Below, piece after piece: positions 35,701 through 49,200 of a stretch of DNA of 64,000 nt. The position numbers were made by a program, and so were the translations under genes. Source of the stretch: Imbricaverruca yamaguchii (lineage: Eukaryota > Arthropoda > Thecostraca > Neoverrucidae); the NCBI GenBank assembly GCA_034440575.1, contig JAOTOL010001498.1, forward strand, positions 496,001 through 560,000, given 5' to 3'. The notes under the pieces are model-generated. The model did not search any database and had not been told where the DNA came from. It was given only the letters and a program-made list of their open reading frames with translations. Numbering within the stretch: the first letter of the stretch is position 1; each line of letters starts with the position of its first letter.

Positions 35701-38700
35701 GGGACGAGTGGCTGGTGGTGGGAGACGTCAGGGCTGTCGGTAAGAGTGGGGACTGCCGGTGAGGGTGGGGACGAGTGGCTGGTGGTGGGAGACGTCAGGG
35801 CTGTCGGTAAGAGTGGGGACTGCCGGTGAGGGTGGGGACGAGTGGCTGGTGGTGGGAGACGTCAGGGCTGTCGGTAAGAGTGGGGACTGCCGGTGAGGGT
35901 GGGGACGAGTGGCTGGTGGTGGGAGATGGACAGGGACTGCCGGTGAGGGTGGGAACTGGTGGTGTTTGGTGTGTCGTGGTAGTGTCCTGATGTGAATGTA
36001 ATTCCTAGAATCCGATTTGACAGTTTGTTTGAAGACGAAACCTGTTATCTTGGTTTTCAGGAGAAGTAAAAATCGATGTGTCAAAAATTGTCGGTACTTA
36101 ATAGTAGGGTTTCTACAAATACTTTGCCTAATATTTTGCAGATATATAAGACATCCTGATGTTGTGTCTATTAGACTCCCGTGTCACGCAGCGGGTATAA
36201 TGCATATACAAAGGGAATAGTGGAGCTGAAGATGTCAGGAAATGCAAACATGACACACATTTATAGCCAATTTTTACGAGTTTTCTTTGACCGGTTTATA
36301 TAGTTGAAAGCTGCTTGCCATGACACACTATTTTTTATCGGTAAAAGCCTCAACCATGTCTAAAATAGTCACGAATGCTCTCGAGATCCATGCCCGTTCA
36401 CACAACCATGTCTGAAATAGTCACGAATGCGCTCGAGATCCATGCCCGTTCGCCCAACTATGTATAAAATAGCCACAAATGCGCTCGAGTCAGACGAATG
36501 CGCACGTTCACCTTGTCCCGGAATCCTGACCCTCACCCTGCCCGCCACCTCACTCCGGTAAGGGTGTCTTCCTTGTGGAAGTAGCCCGACTCCCGCCCTG
36601 CCCGCCACCTCACGTCCACCCTGTGGCAGAAGCCCGACTCCCGCCCTGCCCGCCGCCTCACGTCCACCCTGTGGCAGAAGCCCGACTCCCGCCCTGCCCG
36701 CCGCCTCACGTCCACCCTGTGGCAGAAGCCCGACTCCCACCCTGTCCGCCACCTCACTTACGCCTTGTGAGATGGCGGACTTGTGGCAGTAGCCCGAGGT
36801 ACTTGAGAGTCCGAGCCAGTGAGGTCCTTGTGGCAGTAGCCCGACTCCCGCCCTGCCCGCCACCTCACGTCCTCCCTGTGGCAGTAGCCCGACTCCCGCT
36901 CTGCCCGCCACCTCACGTCCTCCCTGTGGCAGTAGCCCGACTCCCGCCTTGTCCGCCACCTCACGTCCTCCCTGTGGCAGTAGCCCGACTCCCCGCCTTG
37001 TCCGCCACCTCACGTCCTCCCTGTGGCAGGAGCCCGACTCCCGCCTTGTCCGCCACCTCACGTCCTCCCTGTGGCAGTAGCCCGACTCCCGCTCCTGCCC
37101 GCCACCTCACGTCCTCCCTGTGGCAGGAGCCCGACTCTCGCCCTGTCCGCCACCTCACGTCCTCCCTGTGGCAGTAGCCCGACTCCCGCCCTGTCCGCCA
37201 CCTCACGTCCTCCCTGTGGCAGTAGCCCGACTCCCGCTCTGCCCGCCACCTCACGTCCTCCCTGTGGCAGTAGCCCGACTCCCCGCCTCCCCCTGTGCGG
37301 CCACCTGCCCGCACCTCACGTCCTCCCTGTGGCAGTAGCCCGACTCCCGCCCTGCCCGCCACCTCACGTCCTCCCTGTGGCAGTAGCCCGACTCCCGCCC
37401 TGCCCGCCACCTCACGTCCTCCCTGTGGCAGTAGCCCGACTCCCGCCCTGTCCGCCACCTCACGTCCTCCCTGTGGCAGGAGCCCGACTCCCGCCCTGCC
37501 CGCCACCTCACGTCCTCCCTGTGGCAGTAGCCCGACTCCCGCCCTGTCCGACACCTCACGTCCTCCCTGTGGCAGTAGCCCGACTCCCGCCCTGCCCGCC
37601 ACCTCACGTCCCCCTGTGGCAGTAGCCCGACTCCCGCCCTGCCCGCCACCTCACGTCCTCGGCAGTACGCCACCTCACGTCCTCCCTGTGGCAGTAGCCC
37701 GACTCCGCGCTTCCCGCCACCTCACGTCCTCCCTGTGGCAGTAGCCCGACTCCCGCTCTCCCCGCCACCTCACGTCCTCCCTGTGGCAGTAGCCCGACTC
37801 CCGCTCTGCCCGCCACCTCACGTCCTCCCTGTGGCAGTAGCCCGACTCCCGCCCTGTCCGCCACCTCACGTCCTCCCTGTGGCAGGAGCCCGACTCCCGC
37901 CCTGCCCGCCACCTCACGTCCTCCCTGTGGCAGTAGCCCGACTCCCGCCCTGCCCGCCACCTCACGTCCTCCCTGTGGCAGTAGCCCGACTCCCGCCCCG
38001 CTCTCTCCCGCCACCTCACGTCCTCCCTGTGGCAGTAGCCCGACTCCCGCCTTCTGCCCGCCACCTCACGTCCTCCCTGTGGCAGGAGCCCGACTCCCGC
38101 CCTGTCCGCCACCTCACGTCCTCCCTGTGGCAGTAGCCCGACTCCCGCCCTGCCCGCCACCTCACGTCCTCCCTGTGGCAGTAGCCCGACTCCCGCTCTC
38201 CCCGCCACCTCACGTCCTCCCTGTGGCAGGAGCCCGACTCCCGCTCTGCCCGCCACCTCACGTCCTCCCTGTGGCAGTAGCCCGACTCCCGCTCTCCCGC
38301 CACCTCACGTCCTCCCTGTGGCAGTAGCCCGACTCCCGCCCTGCCCGCCACCTCACGTCCTCCCTGTGGCAGTAGCCCGACTCCCGCTCTGCCCGCCACC
38401 TCACGTCCTCCCTGTGGCAGTAGCCCGACTCCCGCCCTGCCCGCCACCTCACGTCCTCCCCTGTGGCAGTAGCCCGACTCCCGCCTTGTCCGCCACCTCA
38501 CGTCCTCCCTGTGGCAGTAGCCCGACTCCCGCTCTGCCCGCCACCTCACGTCCTCCCTGTGGCAGTAGCCCGACTCCCGCTCTCCCCGCCACCTCACGTC
38601 CTCCCTGTGGCAGTAGCCCGACTCCCGCTCTCCCCGCCACCTCACGTCCTCCCTGTGGCAGTAGCCCGACTCCCGCTCTGCCCGCCACCTCACGTCCTCC

Positions 38701-41700
38701 CTGTGGCAGTAGCCCGACTCCCGCTCTACCCGCCACCTCACGTCCTCCCTGTGGCAGTAGCCCGACTCCCGCTCTGCCCGCCACCTCACGTCCTCCCTGT
38801 GGCAGTAGCCCGACTCCCGCCCTGCCCGCCACCTCACGTCCTCCCTGTGGCAGTAGCCCGACTCCCGCTCTGCCCGCCACCTCACGTCCTCCCTGTGGCA
38901 GTAGCCCGACTCCCGCCCTGTCCGCCACCTCACGTCCTCCCTGTGGCAGGAGCCCGACTCCCGCCCTGTCCGCCACCTCACGTCCTCCCTGTGGCAGTAG
39001 CCCGACTCCCGCCTTGTCCGCCACCTCACGTCCTCCCTGTGGCAGTAGCCCGACTCCCGCTCTGCCCGCCACCTCACGTCCTCCCTGTGGCAGTAGCCCG
39101 ACTCCCGCCCTGTCCGCCACCTCACGTCCTCCCTGTGGCAGTAGCCCGACTCCCGCCTTGTCCGCCACCTCACGTCCTCCCTGTGGCAGTAGCCCGACTC
39201 CCGCCCTCCCGCCACCTCACGTCCTCCCTGTGGCAGTAGCCCGACTCCCGCTCTGCCCGCCACCTCACGTCCTCCCTGTGGCAGTAGCCCGACTCCCGCC
39301 TCTGCCCGCCACCTCACGTCCTCCCTGTGGCAGTAGCCCGACCTCTGCCCGCCACCTCACGTCCTCCCTGTGGCAGTGCCCGACTCCCGCCTGCCGCCAC
39401 CTCACTCCTCCCTGTGGCAGTAGCCCGACTCCCGCTCTGCCCGCCACCTCACGTCCTCCCTGTGGCAGTAGCCCGACTCCCGCTCTGCCCGCCACCTCAC
39501 GTCCTCCCTGTGGCAGTAGCCCGACTCCCGCTCTGCCCGCCACCTCACGTCCTCCCTGTGGCAGTAGCCCGACTCCCGCCCTGCCCGCCACCTCACGTCC
39601 TCCCTGTGGCAGTAGCCCGACTCCCGCCCTGTCCGCCACCTCACGTCCTCCCTGTGGCAGTAGCCCGACTCCCGCTCTGCCCGCCACCTCACGTCCTCCC
39701 TGTGGCAGTAGCCCGACTCCCGCTCTGCCCGCCACCTCACGTCCTCCCTGTGGCAGTAGCCCGACTCCCGCTCTGCCCGCCACCTCACGTCCTCCCTGTG
39801 GCAGTAGCCCGACTCCCGCTCTGCCCGCCACCTCACGTCCTCCCTGTGGCAGTAGCCCGACTCCCGCTCTGCCCGCCACCTCACGTCCTCCCTGTGGCAG
39901 TAGCCCGACTCCCGCCCTGCCCGCCACCTCACGTCCTCCCTGTGGCAGTAGCCCGACTCCCGCCCTGCCCGCCACCTCACGTCCTCCCTGTGGCAGGAGC
40001 CCGACTCCCGCCCTGCCCGCCACCTCACGTCCTCCCTGTGGCAGTAGCCCGACTCCCGCTCTGCCCGCCACCTCACGTCCTCCCTGTGGCAGTAGCCCGA
40101 CTCCCGCCCTGCCCGCCACCTCACGTCCTCCCTGTGGCAGTAGCCCGACTCCCGCCCTGCCCGCCACCTCACGTCCTCCCTGTGGCAGTAGCCCGACTCC
40201 CGCTCTGCCCGCCACCTCACGTCCTCACTCCTCCCTGTGGCAGTAGCCCGACTCCCGCCCTGCCCGCCACCTCACGTCCTCCCTGTGGCAGTAGCCCGAC
40301 TCCGCCCTGTCCGCCACCTCACGTCCTCCCTGTGGCAGTCCCTGTGAGCCCGACTCCCGCTCTGCCCGCCACCTCACGTCCTCCCTGTGGCAGGAGCCCG
40401 ACTCCCGCTCTGCCCGCCACCTCACGTCCTCCCTGTGGCAGTAGCCCGACTCCCGCTCTGCCCGCCACCTCACGTCCTCCCTGTGGCAGTAGCCCGACTC
40501 CCGCTCTGCCCGCCACCTCACGTCCTCCCTGTGGCAGTAGCCCGACTCCCGCTCTGCCCGCCACCTCACGTCCTCCCTGTGGCGGGCCCCCGCTCTCTGC
40601 CACCACGTCCACCCTGTGGCAGTAGCCCGACTCCCGCTCTGCCCGCCACCTCACGTCCTCCCTGTGGCAGTAGCCCGACTCCCGCCTTGTCCGCCACCTC
40701 ACGTCCTCCTTGTGGCAGGAGCCGGACCAGGCGGCTCGCCTAGCTGTGGCCGCCGCCGCCCTGCCGGCCGACTCGCTCGTCAAGGCGGCCACCTTCGTGC
40801 TCCGCGTGCTGCACGTGCCGGCCGGTCTGCGAGCGCTCGTGGTCAACGGTCAGCTGGTGGGGCCGCTGGCCGACTCCGAGCCATTCGGCGAGGACGACTT
40901 CGCTCTACTGGAGAAGCTGACTACCAGCAGCTACGCGACTCAGCTGGAGGGAAAGCTGCTGCGTGCTATGCCAGATGTCGGTGAGTGTTCGGCTAGGCTA
41001 GGTGACAACAAAACTTCAGGCATCAGTTTCGCGATGGAATTACCCATATAACATGCGGATGTGTTGACTGTATTCTCTGCGCCAACGGTGGTGTTTGTCA
41101 GCGGTTAGTCCACAATCGACGGTAATTGTGGGTGTCGGTGTTGCAGATGACCTCAGCGACGTTATGATGAAGGCTTCAGCTCTGCTCAACTCCCGCACTC
41201 TCAAAAAGGAGCGTTGGACTATGCCCAGCCTTCAGGAGGAACACAGGTATGGATGACCCCCATGGACGGCTCATACTATGCAACCGTGAACAGTTCTACA
41301 GACAGACTTATCACGATTTGCATTAGGCAGTGGGTGGGTGGCGTTGGAGGGTACACATTTTGCCACATGCTAACCATATCCAGTTGAGAGTTGAAAAAAT
41401 CATGAATTCGTTCAGATCGTGGTAGGCGATCAGCTGTCCGTTTTCATTAGAAATAAAGAAAACGTATATTTTCTGCAACAAAAGAAAACAAATGGCAAAT
41501 AGCGCGACGTTGAAATTGGTGCCATATTGTGACACAGTGCCGCGCTGCGGGGCCGTACACCTGTGTGACACCTGGTGCGGTGACACTCGTGCTGTGTCGG
41601 TGTCCCATGCCGCGACTGTTACGCTGTGTCGCGCTGTGACACCTGGTACGGTGACACTCGTGCTGTGTCGGTGTCCCATGCCGCGACTGTTACGCTGTGT

Positions 41701-44700
41701 CGCGCTGTGACACCTGGTACGGTGACACTCGTGCCGTGTGTGGGTGTGGCGGCTCGTGCTGTGTCGGTGTCCCATGCCGCGACTGTTACGCTGTGTCGCG
41801 CTGTGACACCTGGTACGGTGACACTCGTGTGTGTCGGTGTCCCATGCCGCGACTGTTACGCTGTGTCGCGCTGTGACACGCTGTGTCGGTGTCATGGCTC
41901 GCGGTGACACTCGTGCTGTGTCGGTGTCCCATGCCGCGACTGTTCGGTGTCGCGCGGACGCTACACTCGTGCTGTGTCGGTGTCCCATGCCGCGACTGTT
42001 ACGCTGTGTCGCGCTGTGACACCTGGTACGGTGACACTCGTGCTGTGTCGGTGTCCCATGCCGCGACTGTTACGCTGTGTCGCGCTGTGACACCTGGTAC
42101 GGTGACACTCGTGCTGTGTCGGTGTCCCATGCCGCGACTGTTACGCTGTGTCGCGCTGTGACACGGTGACACTCGTGGTGTCGGTGTCCCTGCCGCGACG
42201 TTACGCTGTGTCGCGCTTTGGTACGGTGACACTCGTGCTGTGTCGGTGTCCCATGCCGCGACTGTTACGCTGTGTCGCGCTGTGACACCTGGTACGGTGA
42301 CACTCGTGCTGTGGAAGTGTCCCATGTAACCGTGCGCCGGCATCAGTGTGGTGCACATACCGGCGGCCGACCCGACCCGGCCGTCGCTCGACCTGGTGGC
42401 CGTCTGCGATCCGGTGAGCCGCGGCGCCCAGCGGCTGGGCCCCCTGCTGACCGTGCTGCAGGAGGTGTTCAACGCCGACATCCGGCTGGTGCTCAACCCG
42501 CAGGAGAAACACAGCGACATGCCGCTCAAGAGGTGGGTCACGCCTCTTCATTCACCCGCTCATCCATTAACGCAGTCGATGCGCCCCTAAACTCCAATAA
42601 CCAACCAACCAACACCCGCACATCCATTGGCTGGTTGGTGGTTGTTCGCGGCTTTGCGACGCACTAAGCAGCTGAGGCGACATGGCGCCGCCTGTCTCTC
42701 AGGAAGGGTGGCCACCGCTGGGAATCGAACCCGTACCACTGGTTTCACGGTTTAGCCACTGAGCTATCAATGTCATGTGCATCCACTGAGTTTGCCACAC
42801 TCTCCGGCCGCGCTCGTCACTTACGCGGTGTGGTGACATGAGCTTGACCTCGGCCGATTACGTGTCGCGTGGGCTGGTGCTTCGGACCTCGACCAGCCAA
42901 TCGTGCGTGACAGACCGATGGTGCCGAGAATAAGGTGGGGCGTCGGTAGCTCAGTGGTTAACCCGCGCCGTCTTTCCGGTCAAATCCTCACACCCCGTCT
43001 CAGGGGGGGGGGGGTGAAGACCCCCTCTAAAATCCAAACTAAGCATCGCACGAAAACGAACGAGGCGTCATCGGAAAGCGCTCGACGGGTATGGTCCGGG
43101 TCCATCCTCCCAAACAATTTCCTCCCAAAGGTGACGTCACCAGGGGGCTAGATTTTCACGACTTTTTACGACTTACATTATGTTTTTGACTCTGGGGAGT
43201 TCATTTTGGAGATATATGAGAAAAAATGATTTGGAATAAGAAAGGGACAGCGAAATCGACCAGTGGTATATTTTTTTGTCCCCTCCCCCCCCACAATTTT
43301 TTTCTTCTTCAAAACTGAGTTTTCAAGCTTTCTTTAGTTTTCCTTTTCCAGTGGGTAGAGCAGACCGAGAAACGTTGTTGGAAGTCAAGTTGCCCTAATA
43401 AATGCTTACTTTAGCCAGAATCCTCTGTTTGAACTGCAATTTGGCAAATCCGCAAAATTTATATGTAGTCACAAACGGAAAAAAATTCCACTCGAACGTT
43501 TTGTTGCATCCGTAAAGATAAGCAAACGCTGAAAGTTTCGTTAAAATATCTATCCGTTAAAGTGTGACGACTGGTTGAACTTTTTTGGACATGACCCAAC
43601 TTGAACTTGACTAACTCGTTGACCCTAGATGATCTGACCTAAAAATTCTGAATCAGCATGTGAAATTGATGTGGGAAAAGGTATGCCAAATCTGGGCGCG
43701 CTCCCGCGCGCCGTTCGTCCGCTATCTGCGAAAAACCAGGAGGGGGGGGGCGGTTGAAGACCTCCCGAGACGGGACGAGTTAAGCTGAGCGTCTGGCGTG
43801 CCAGAGGTACGAAGTTCGATTCCCCGCGATGCCCGCCCTTCTTGCCAGGGTGAAAGGAAGACGACGCTGTATGGCTTCAGCTGCTGAGTGTCGTAAGGCC
43901 ACAATCAAATTCAGTCCAGTAGAGAATAAGTTACTCGGGCTTATTGATTTTATGCTACCGGAATTTTTTTTTACCGCTGCTCTGATGCGCTGGTGGTTAC
44001 TTCATGCTCAGCTGCTTGGTGTCCGTTCGACCGCCAGTGGAGTAAAGTTTCCCTCCGTTCCCGAGCGCCAGTGGAGTAATGTGCCCCTCCGTTCCCAACC
44101 GCCAGTGAAGTAATGTACCCCTCCACCCTCAACCTCCAGTGGAGTAATGTGCCCCTCCGTTCCCAACTACCAGTGGAGTAATGTGCCCCTCCGTTCCCAA
44201 CTACCAGTGGAGTAGTGTGCCCTCCGTCCTCAACCACCAGTGAAGTAATGTGCCCCTCTGTTCCCAACTACCAGTGGAGTAATGTGCCCCTTCGTCCTCA
44301 ACTGCCAGTGGAGTAATGTGCCCCTCCGTCCTCAACTGCCAGTGGAGTAATGTGCCCCTCCGTCCTCAACTACCAGTGGAGTAATGTGCCCCTCCGTCCT
44401 CAACTACCAGTGGAGTAATGTGCCTGTCCGTCCCCAGCCGCCAGTGGTGTGACGTGCCTGTCCGTCCCCAGCCGCCAGTGGTGTGACGTGCCTGTCAGTC
44501 CCAGCCGGTGCCTGTCCGTCCCCAGCCGCCAGTGGTGTGACGTGCCTGTCCGTCCCCAGCCGCCAGTGGTGTGACGTGCCTGTCCGTCCCCAGCCGCCAG
44601 TGGTGTGACGTGCCTGTCCGTCCCCAGCCGCCAGTGGTGTGACGTGCCTGTCCGTCCCCAGCCGCCAGTGGTGTGACGTGCCTGTCCGTCCCCAGCCGCC

Positions 44701-46212
44701 AGTGGTGTGACGTGCCTGTCCGTCCCCAGCCGCCAGTGGTGTGACGTGCCTGTCAGTCCCCAGCCGCCAGTGGTGTGACGTGCCTGTCCGTCCCCAGCCG
44801 CCAGTGGTGTGACGTGCCTGTCCGTCCCCAGCTACTACCGCCTGGTGCTGGAGTCTGCGCCACAGTTCAGCGCCTCTGGGGAGCTGGTGGGGCCGTCGGC
44901 GCGGTTCACCGCCTTGCCGGGCGGACCGATCCTGACCCAGCACTACCACGTGCCAGACAATTGGATGGTGGAGGCGGTCGTCTCGCCGTACGACCTGGAC
45001 AACATCAAGCTGGATGAGGTGGAGCACGGCGTGCACAGGCAAGGCGCCACCCACCAACAGTGTAGTGCATGGTCATGTCCCGTGCAGGTGTTACGTACAA
45101 GGTGTCTTTATTTATAGGATGAAGAGGGGTCGCGGTAGCTCAGTCAGTATGGCGTTGGACTCTAGATAGTACGATCATGGGCTCGTATCCCACAGCCGGT
45201 GGGATTACCGAGTCCGCTCGCGACCAGTCGGCGTGAGAGATTGGTGACACTAAGCGGCCTAGCAGTTGAACGCGTCGCAAAAGAAGCCAAGTTTCTGTTC
45301 TTGCAGATGTGGGAGGGGACGCTTACTACTGCAAACACTTTCGCCCGATTCTTATCTTTGGGAAAGGTTGGCATCTACCGTCTGTATCTAACCCTATTTG
45401 TTCATATCTATACGTTTACGAGGTTGCAAATGCTGGAACCGAAAGGCTGGTCAGAAAGCATGGTCGTGACCAGCGAGCTTTTGATCGATCTTTCAGCTAT
45501 ATACCGGTCATTCACCGGTTCATATATGATTTAATTGTGAAAAAGAAAAAAAATGACATGGGCACATTCTGAAAAAAAAACAAATTTTAATCTGGATTCC
45601 CAGGTCCATTTCAACATTTCACCCACGATTTTTGTTCGTTGCATTCAACAATCTGAAGATATATACTTGAATATTCCACAATATCAGAACATGCTCATTG
45701 CTGAAAGCAGCCGATCATGAAAGATGTTGGCTAACAGCTTGAACATATCACTGACATATATTTTAAAAAGCCATACTTGACATTGGCGTCAAGACAAGAA
45801 ATGTTTGGCAGTCGACGCGCCCCTAAACTCCAATTCATCATCATCAAGACAAGGAATGTTTCAATTTATTTTGTGAACTATCTAACAATGGGATATTCAT
45901 GTTTGCCAGGTTAAAATGTTAAATTCATGATTTAATTTTTTTTAAAACTAATATTCCAACACAGTTTAAGATGATATTATGTACCATTATGGCTTTTCAT
46001 CTTTGCCAGTGCCAAAAATCTACATCACTGTATGCAAAATGTGTTCACCCACAATGGAAGCAAAAGTAAGCTGTCTATTGGAAGGTATAGCTGTTTGTAT
46101 CTCAAAACATGACAGTCCCAATTATGATATTCTTTTTAAATGGAGTATCAGAAGTTAGGAAGATTAACATTTGCATTTTATGAGGTGTTGGGAACGATGA
46201 TTGTGTTGGGTA

Positions 46213-46281
<69 letters not shown>

Positions 46282-49200
46282 TGTATGTATGTATGTATGT
46301 ATGTATGTATGTATGCATGCATATATGTATATCATGACAGCTCACGTTTTATATCTTTCGGCAAGCATTTCTCCTCTGTACCCAGTCAGACTTGCGCTCG
46401 GACCGTCGTTCTGCCATCTTCCTCAGCGACTTCGAGTTGGAGCACCTACTGCTGGAGGGCCACTGCTACGAGCAGAGCACGGGGAACCCGCCGCGCGGTC
46501 TGCAGGTGACGCTGGGCACCAGCCGTCAGCCGGTCGTCGTCGACACCATCGTCATGGCCAACCTGGGCTACTTCCAGCTGAAGGCGTCGCCCGGCGCCTG
46601 GACGCTGCGACTGCGTCAGGGCAGGTCGGCCGACCTCTACAGTCTGGTCAGGTCAGTGCCGGCGACCTCTAGTCTGGTCAGGTCAGTGCCGGCGACCGCC
46701 AGTCTGGGCAGGTCAGTGGCGGTGACCTCGATAGTCTGGTCAGGTCAAAGCGGGAAACATCCACAGTTCAGTGTGGTGAGGCCAGGCTGGCGACATATCC
46801 CGTTATCTGGTGGGGACTTCATCTTCATTTGGTTCAGAAGACAGTGCAGCTTTGGGAGCTGACAAAGGCACCAGTTGGCTCTCATACGAGATCTCTGGAA
46901 GTGGCCAGTGCCACTGCTATGCCATGTATCAGTGCCTAGTCTCGAGCATTTGATCACGCTTGTTCCGGACGTGGCGGCAGGTATTTTGTGCAGCTTGCCG
47001 ATGTTACATCTTTACATATCCTGTGATCGGACCTGACTCAATGCTGCCTGATCTGATGTGGACTGATGTGGTGTGGCTATGTGACCTGACGGCAGCATCG
47101 GCGCCCGTGTGATGTGACATGGCCTATGGCTTGTGACATGCCTTACGACATGGCTTAATTCTACTTCAGCGTGTTCCAGTCCGGATAGGCATAACCTTTC
47201 TTAACCTCAGCCCAACAGCGATTCGACCTAACAGTCTTTGGCGATGTTGGTACGACCTGGTATGAGAGGTTACCGGGCCGTGTTCTCGGCTGGACTGTGT
47301 CGACACATCGGTTAACTCCAGTATAGTTCTTGGTGCAACCTAATCTGACCCGACCTGACCCCGTTCCAGTCTGGACGGACACGACCTTTCGACCAACTCG
47401 AGCGGCGTCGACGTGGTGATCAGCTCGTTCCGATCGCACGTCGTCAAGCTCCGCGTGGCCAAGAAGCCGGGCATGGACGACCAGGACCTGCTGAGGGACG
47501 ACGGCGTCGACAGCGGCGGCCTGTGGGGCTCCATCAAGAGGTGCGGCCGGTCGGTGCGACAGTCACCAGCCCCAGTCGTGTCCGCTGTGTTTCCGTCCGC
47601 AGTGGGCTCACCGTCTGTAGACAGAACTGCCACGTCTGCTGAAACGATGGATGATGTATAAGCGGCATGGGTGTGAGTTTGGCCTTTGTTTCGGTTGGTT
47701 TCATCATGGTAGTTAGTGCTGCCTGTTGCGGGAGCGGTTAGCCTTAGCTGAGCCTATTTTTGCTTTGTGGCCCTATGTTTAGTCGCTTGAGATATACATG
47801 TAAGAGCAAACTGATCGGTTGCGTGACGAAATGGCGGCACCATGAGCGACGACGCACATACAGTCGGACTGACGACCATGTGTCAGCCGTAACCGTGCTC
47901 CCTTGGTGTTGGCACGTCACAAACGTGGTGTGGTGAATTCCGGAAATGGTATGGCTCCAACTAAAATATTGTCGCTGTAAAGCCTGCTGCTACCATGTAG
48001 TTAGTTGGCTCCAAACACTTGTTGATGAGTATGCCAAGAGTCCGGTTGGTTCAATGGTCATCAGTCCGGTCATAGAGTGGCGACTGTGAGGAGATTGTGA
48101 TGCCGCAACATGTCGGAATGTTACGAGTGGCCGGGGTGTGACGAGTGGCCGTGCAGTGTCTGGGTGTGACGGGTGGCCGTGGTGTGTCTGGGAGTGACGA
48201 GTGACTGTGGTGTGTTTGTGTGTGACGAGTGACCGTGGTGTGTCTGTGTGTGACGAGCGACCGTGGCGTGACGAATGGCCATGGTGTGTCTGGGAGTGAC
48301 GAGTGACCGTAGTGTGTCTGTGTGTGACGAGCGACCGTGGTGTCACGAATGGCCATTGTGTGTCTGGGTGTGACGAGTGACCGTAGTGTGTTTGGGTGTG
48401 ACGAGCGGCCGTGGTGCGACTGGGTGTGACGAGTAACCGTAGTTTGTCTGGGTGTGACCGGTAACCGTAGTGTGTCTGGGGTGTGACGAGTAACCGTAGT
48501 GTGTATGGGTGTGACGAGTGACCGTTATGTGTCTGGGTGTGACGAGTGACTGTGGTGTGACTGGGTGTGACGAGTGACCGTTATGTGTCTGGGTGTGACG
48601 AGTGACTGTGGTGTGACTGGGTGTGACGAGTAACCGTAGTGTGTCTGGGTGTGACGAGCAACCGTACTGTGTCTGGGTGTGACGAGTGACCGTTATGTGT
48701 CTGGGTGTGACGAGTGACTGTGGTGTGACTGGGTGTGACGAGTGACCGTTGTGTGTCTGTGTGTGACGAGTGACTGTGGTGTGTCTGGGCGTGACGAGTA
48801 CCTGTAGTCTGTCTAGGTGTGACGAGTGACCATTGTGTGTCTGGGCGTGACGAGTGACCATTGTGTGTCTGGGTGTGATGAGTAACCGTAGTGTGTCTGG
48901 GTGTGACGAGCAACCGTACTGTGTCTGGGTGTGACGAGTGACCGTGATGTGATTGGGTGTGACGAGTGACCATTGTGTGTCTGGGCGTGACGAGTGACCA
49001 TTGTGTGTCTGGGTGTGACGAGTGGCCGTGGTGTGACCGTAGTGTGTCCGTGTGTGACGAGTGACCGTGGTGTGTCTGGGTGTGACGAGTGACCGTGGTG
49101 TGTCTGAGTGTGACGAGTAACCGTGGTGTGTCTGGGAGTGACGAGTGGCCGTGGTGTGTCTGGGAGTGACGAGTGGCCGTGGTGTGACCGTGGTGTGTCT

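Noticed and set aside
38318..40246. A 642-codon open frame (and several others of 200-430 codons on both strands) at 36,500-40,700
   Set aside because: They read through a 48-bp minisatellite whose length is a multiple of three. The peptides are pure repeats in every frame and strand.
36536..40718. CRISPR-like regular repeat arrays
   Set aside because: Units are directly tandem with no unique spacers, and they lie in introns of an animal gene.
46386..46426. Upstream acceptors for exon 16 (46,385, 46,389)
   Set aside because: They give phases that do not match the end of exon 15. The acceptor at 46,426 has a better pyrimidine tract and restores the conserved sequence.
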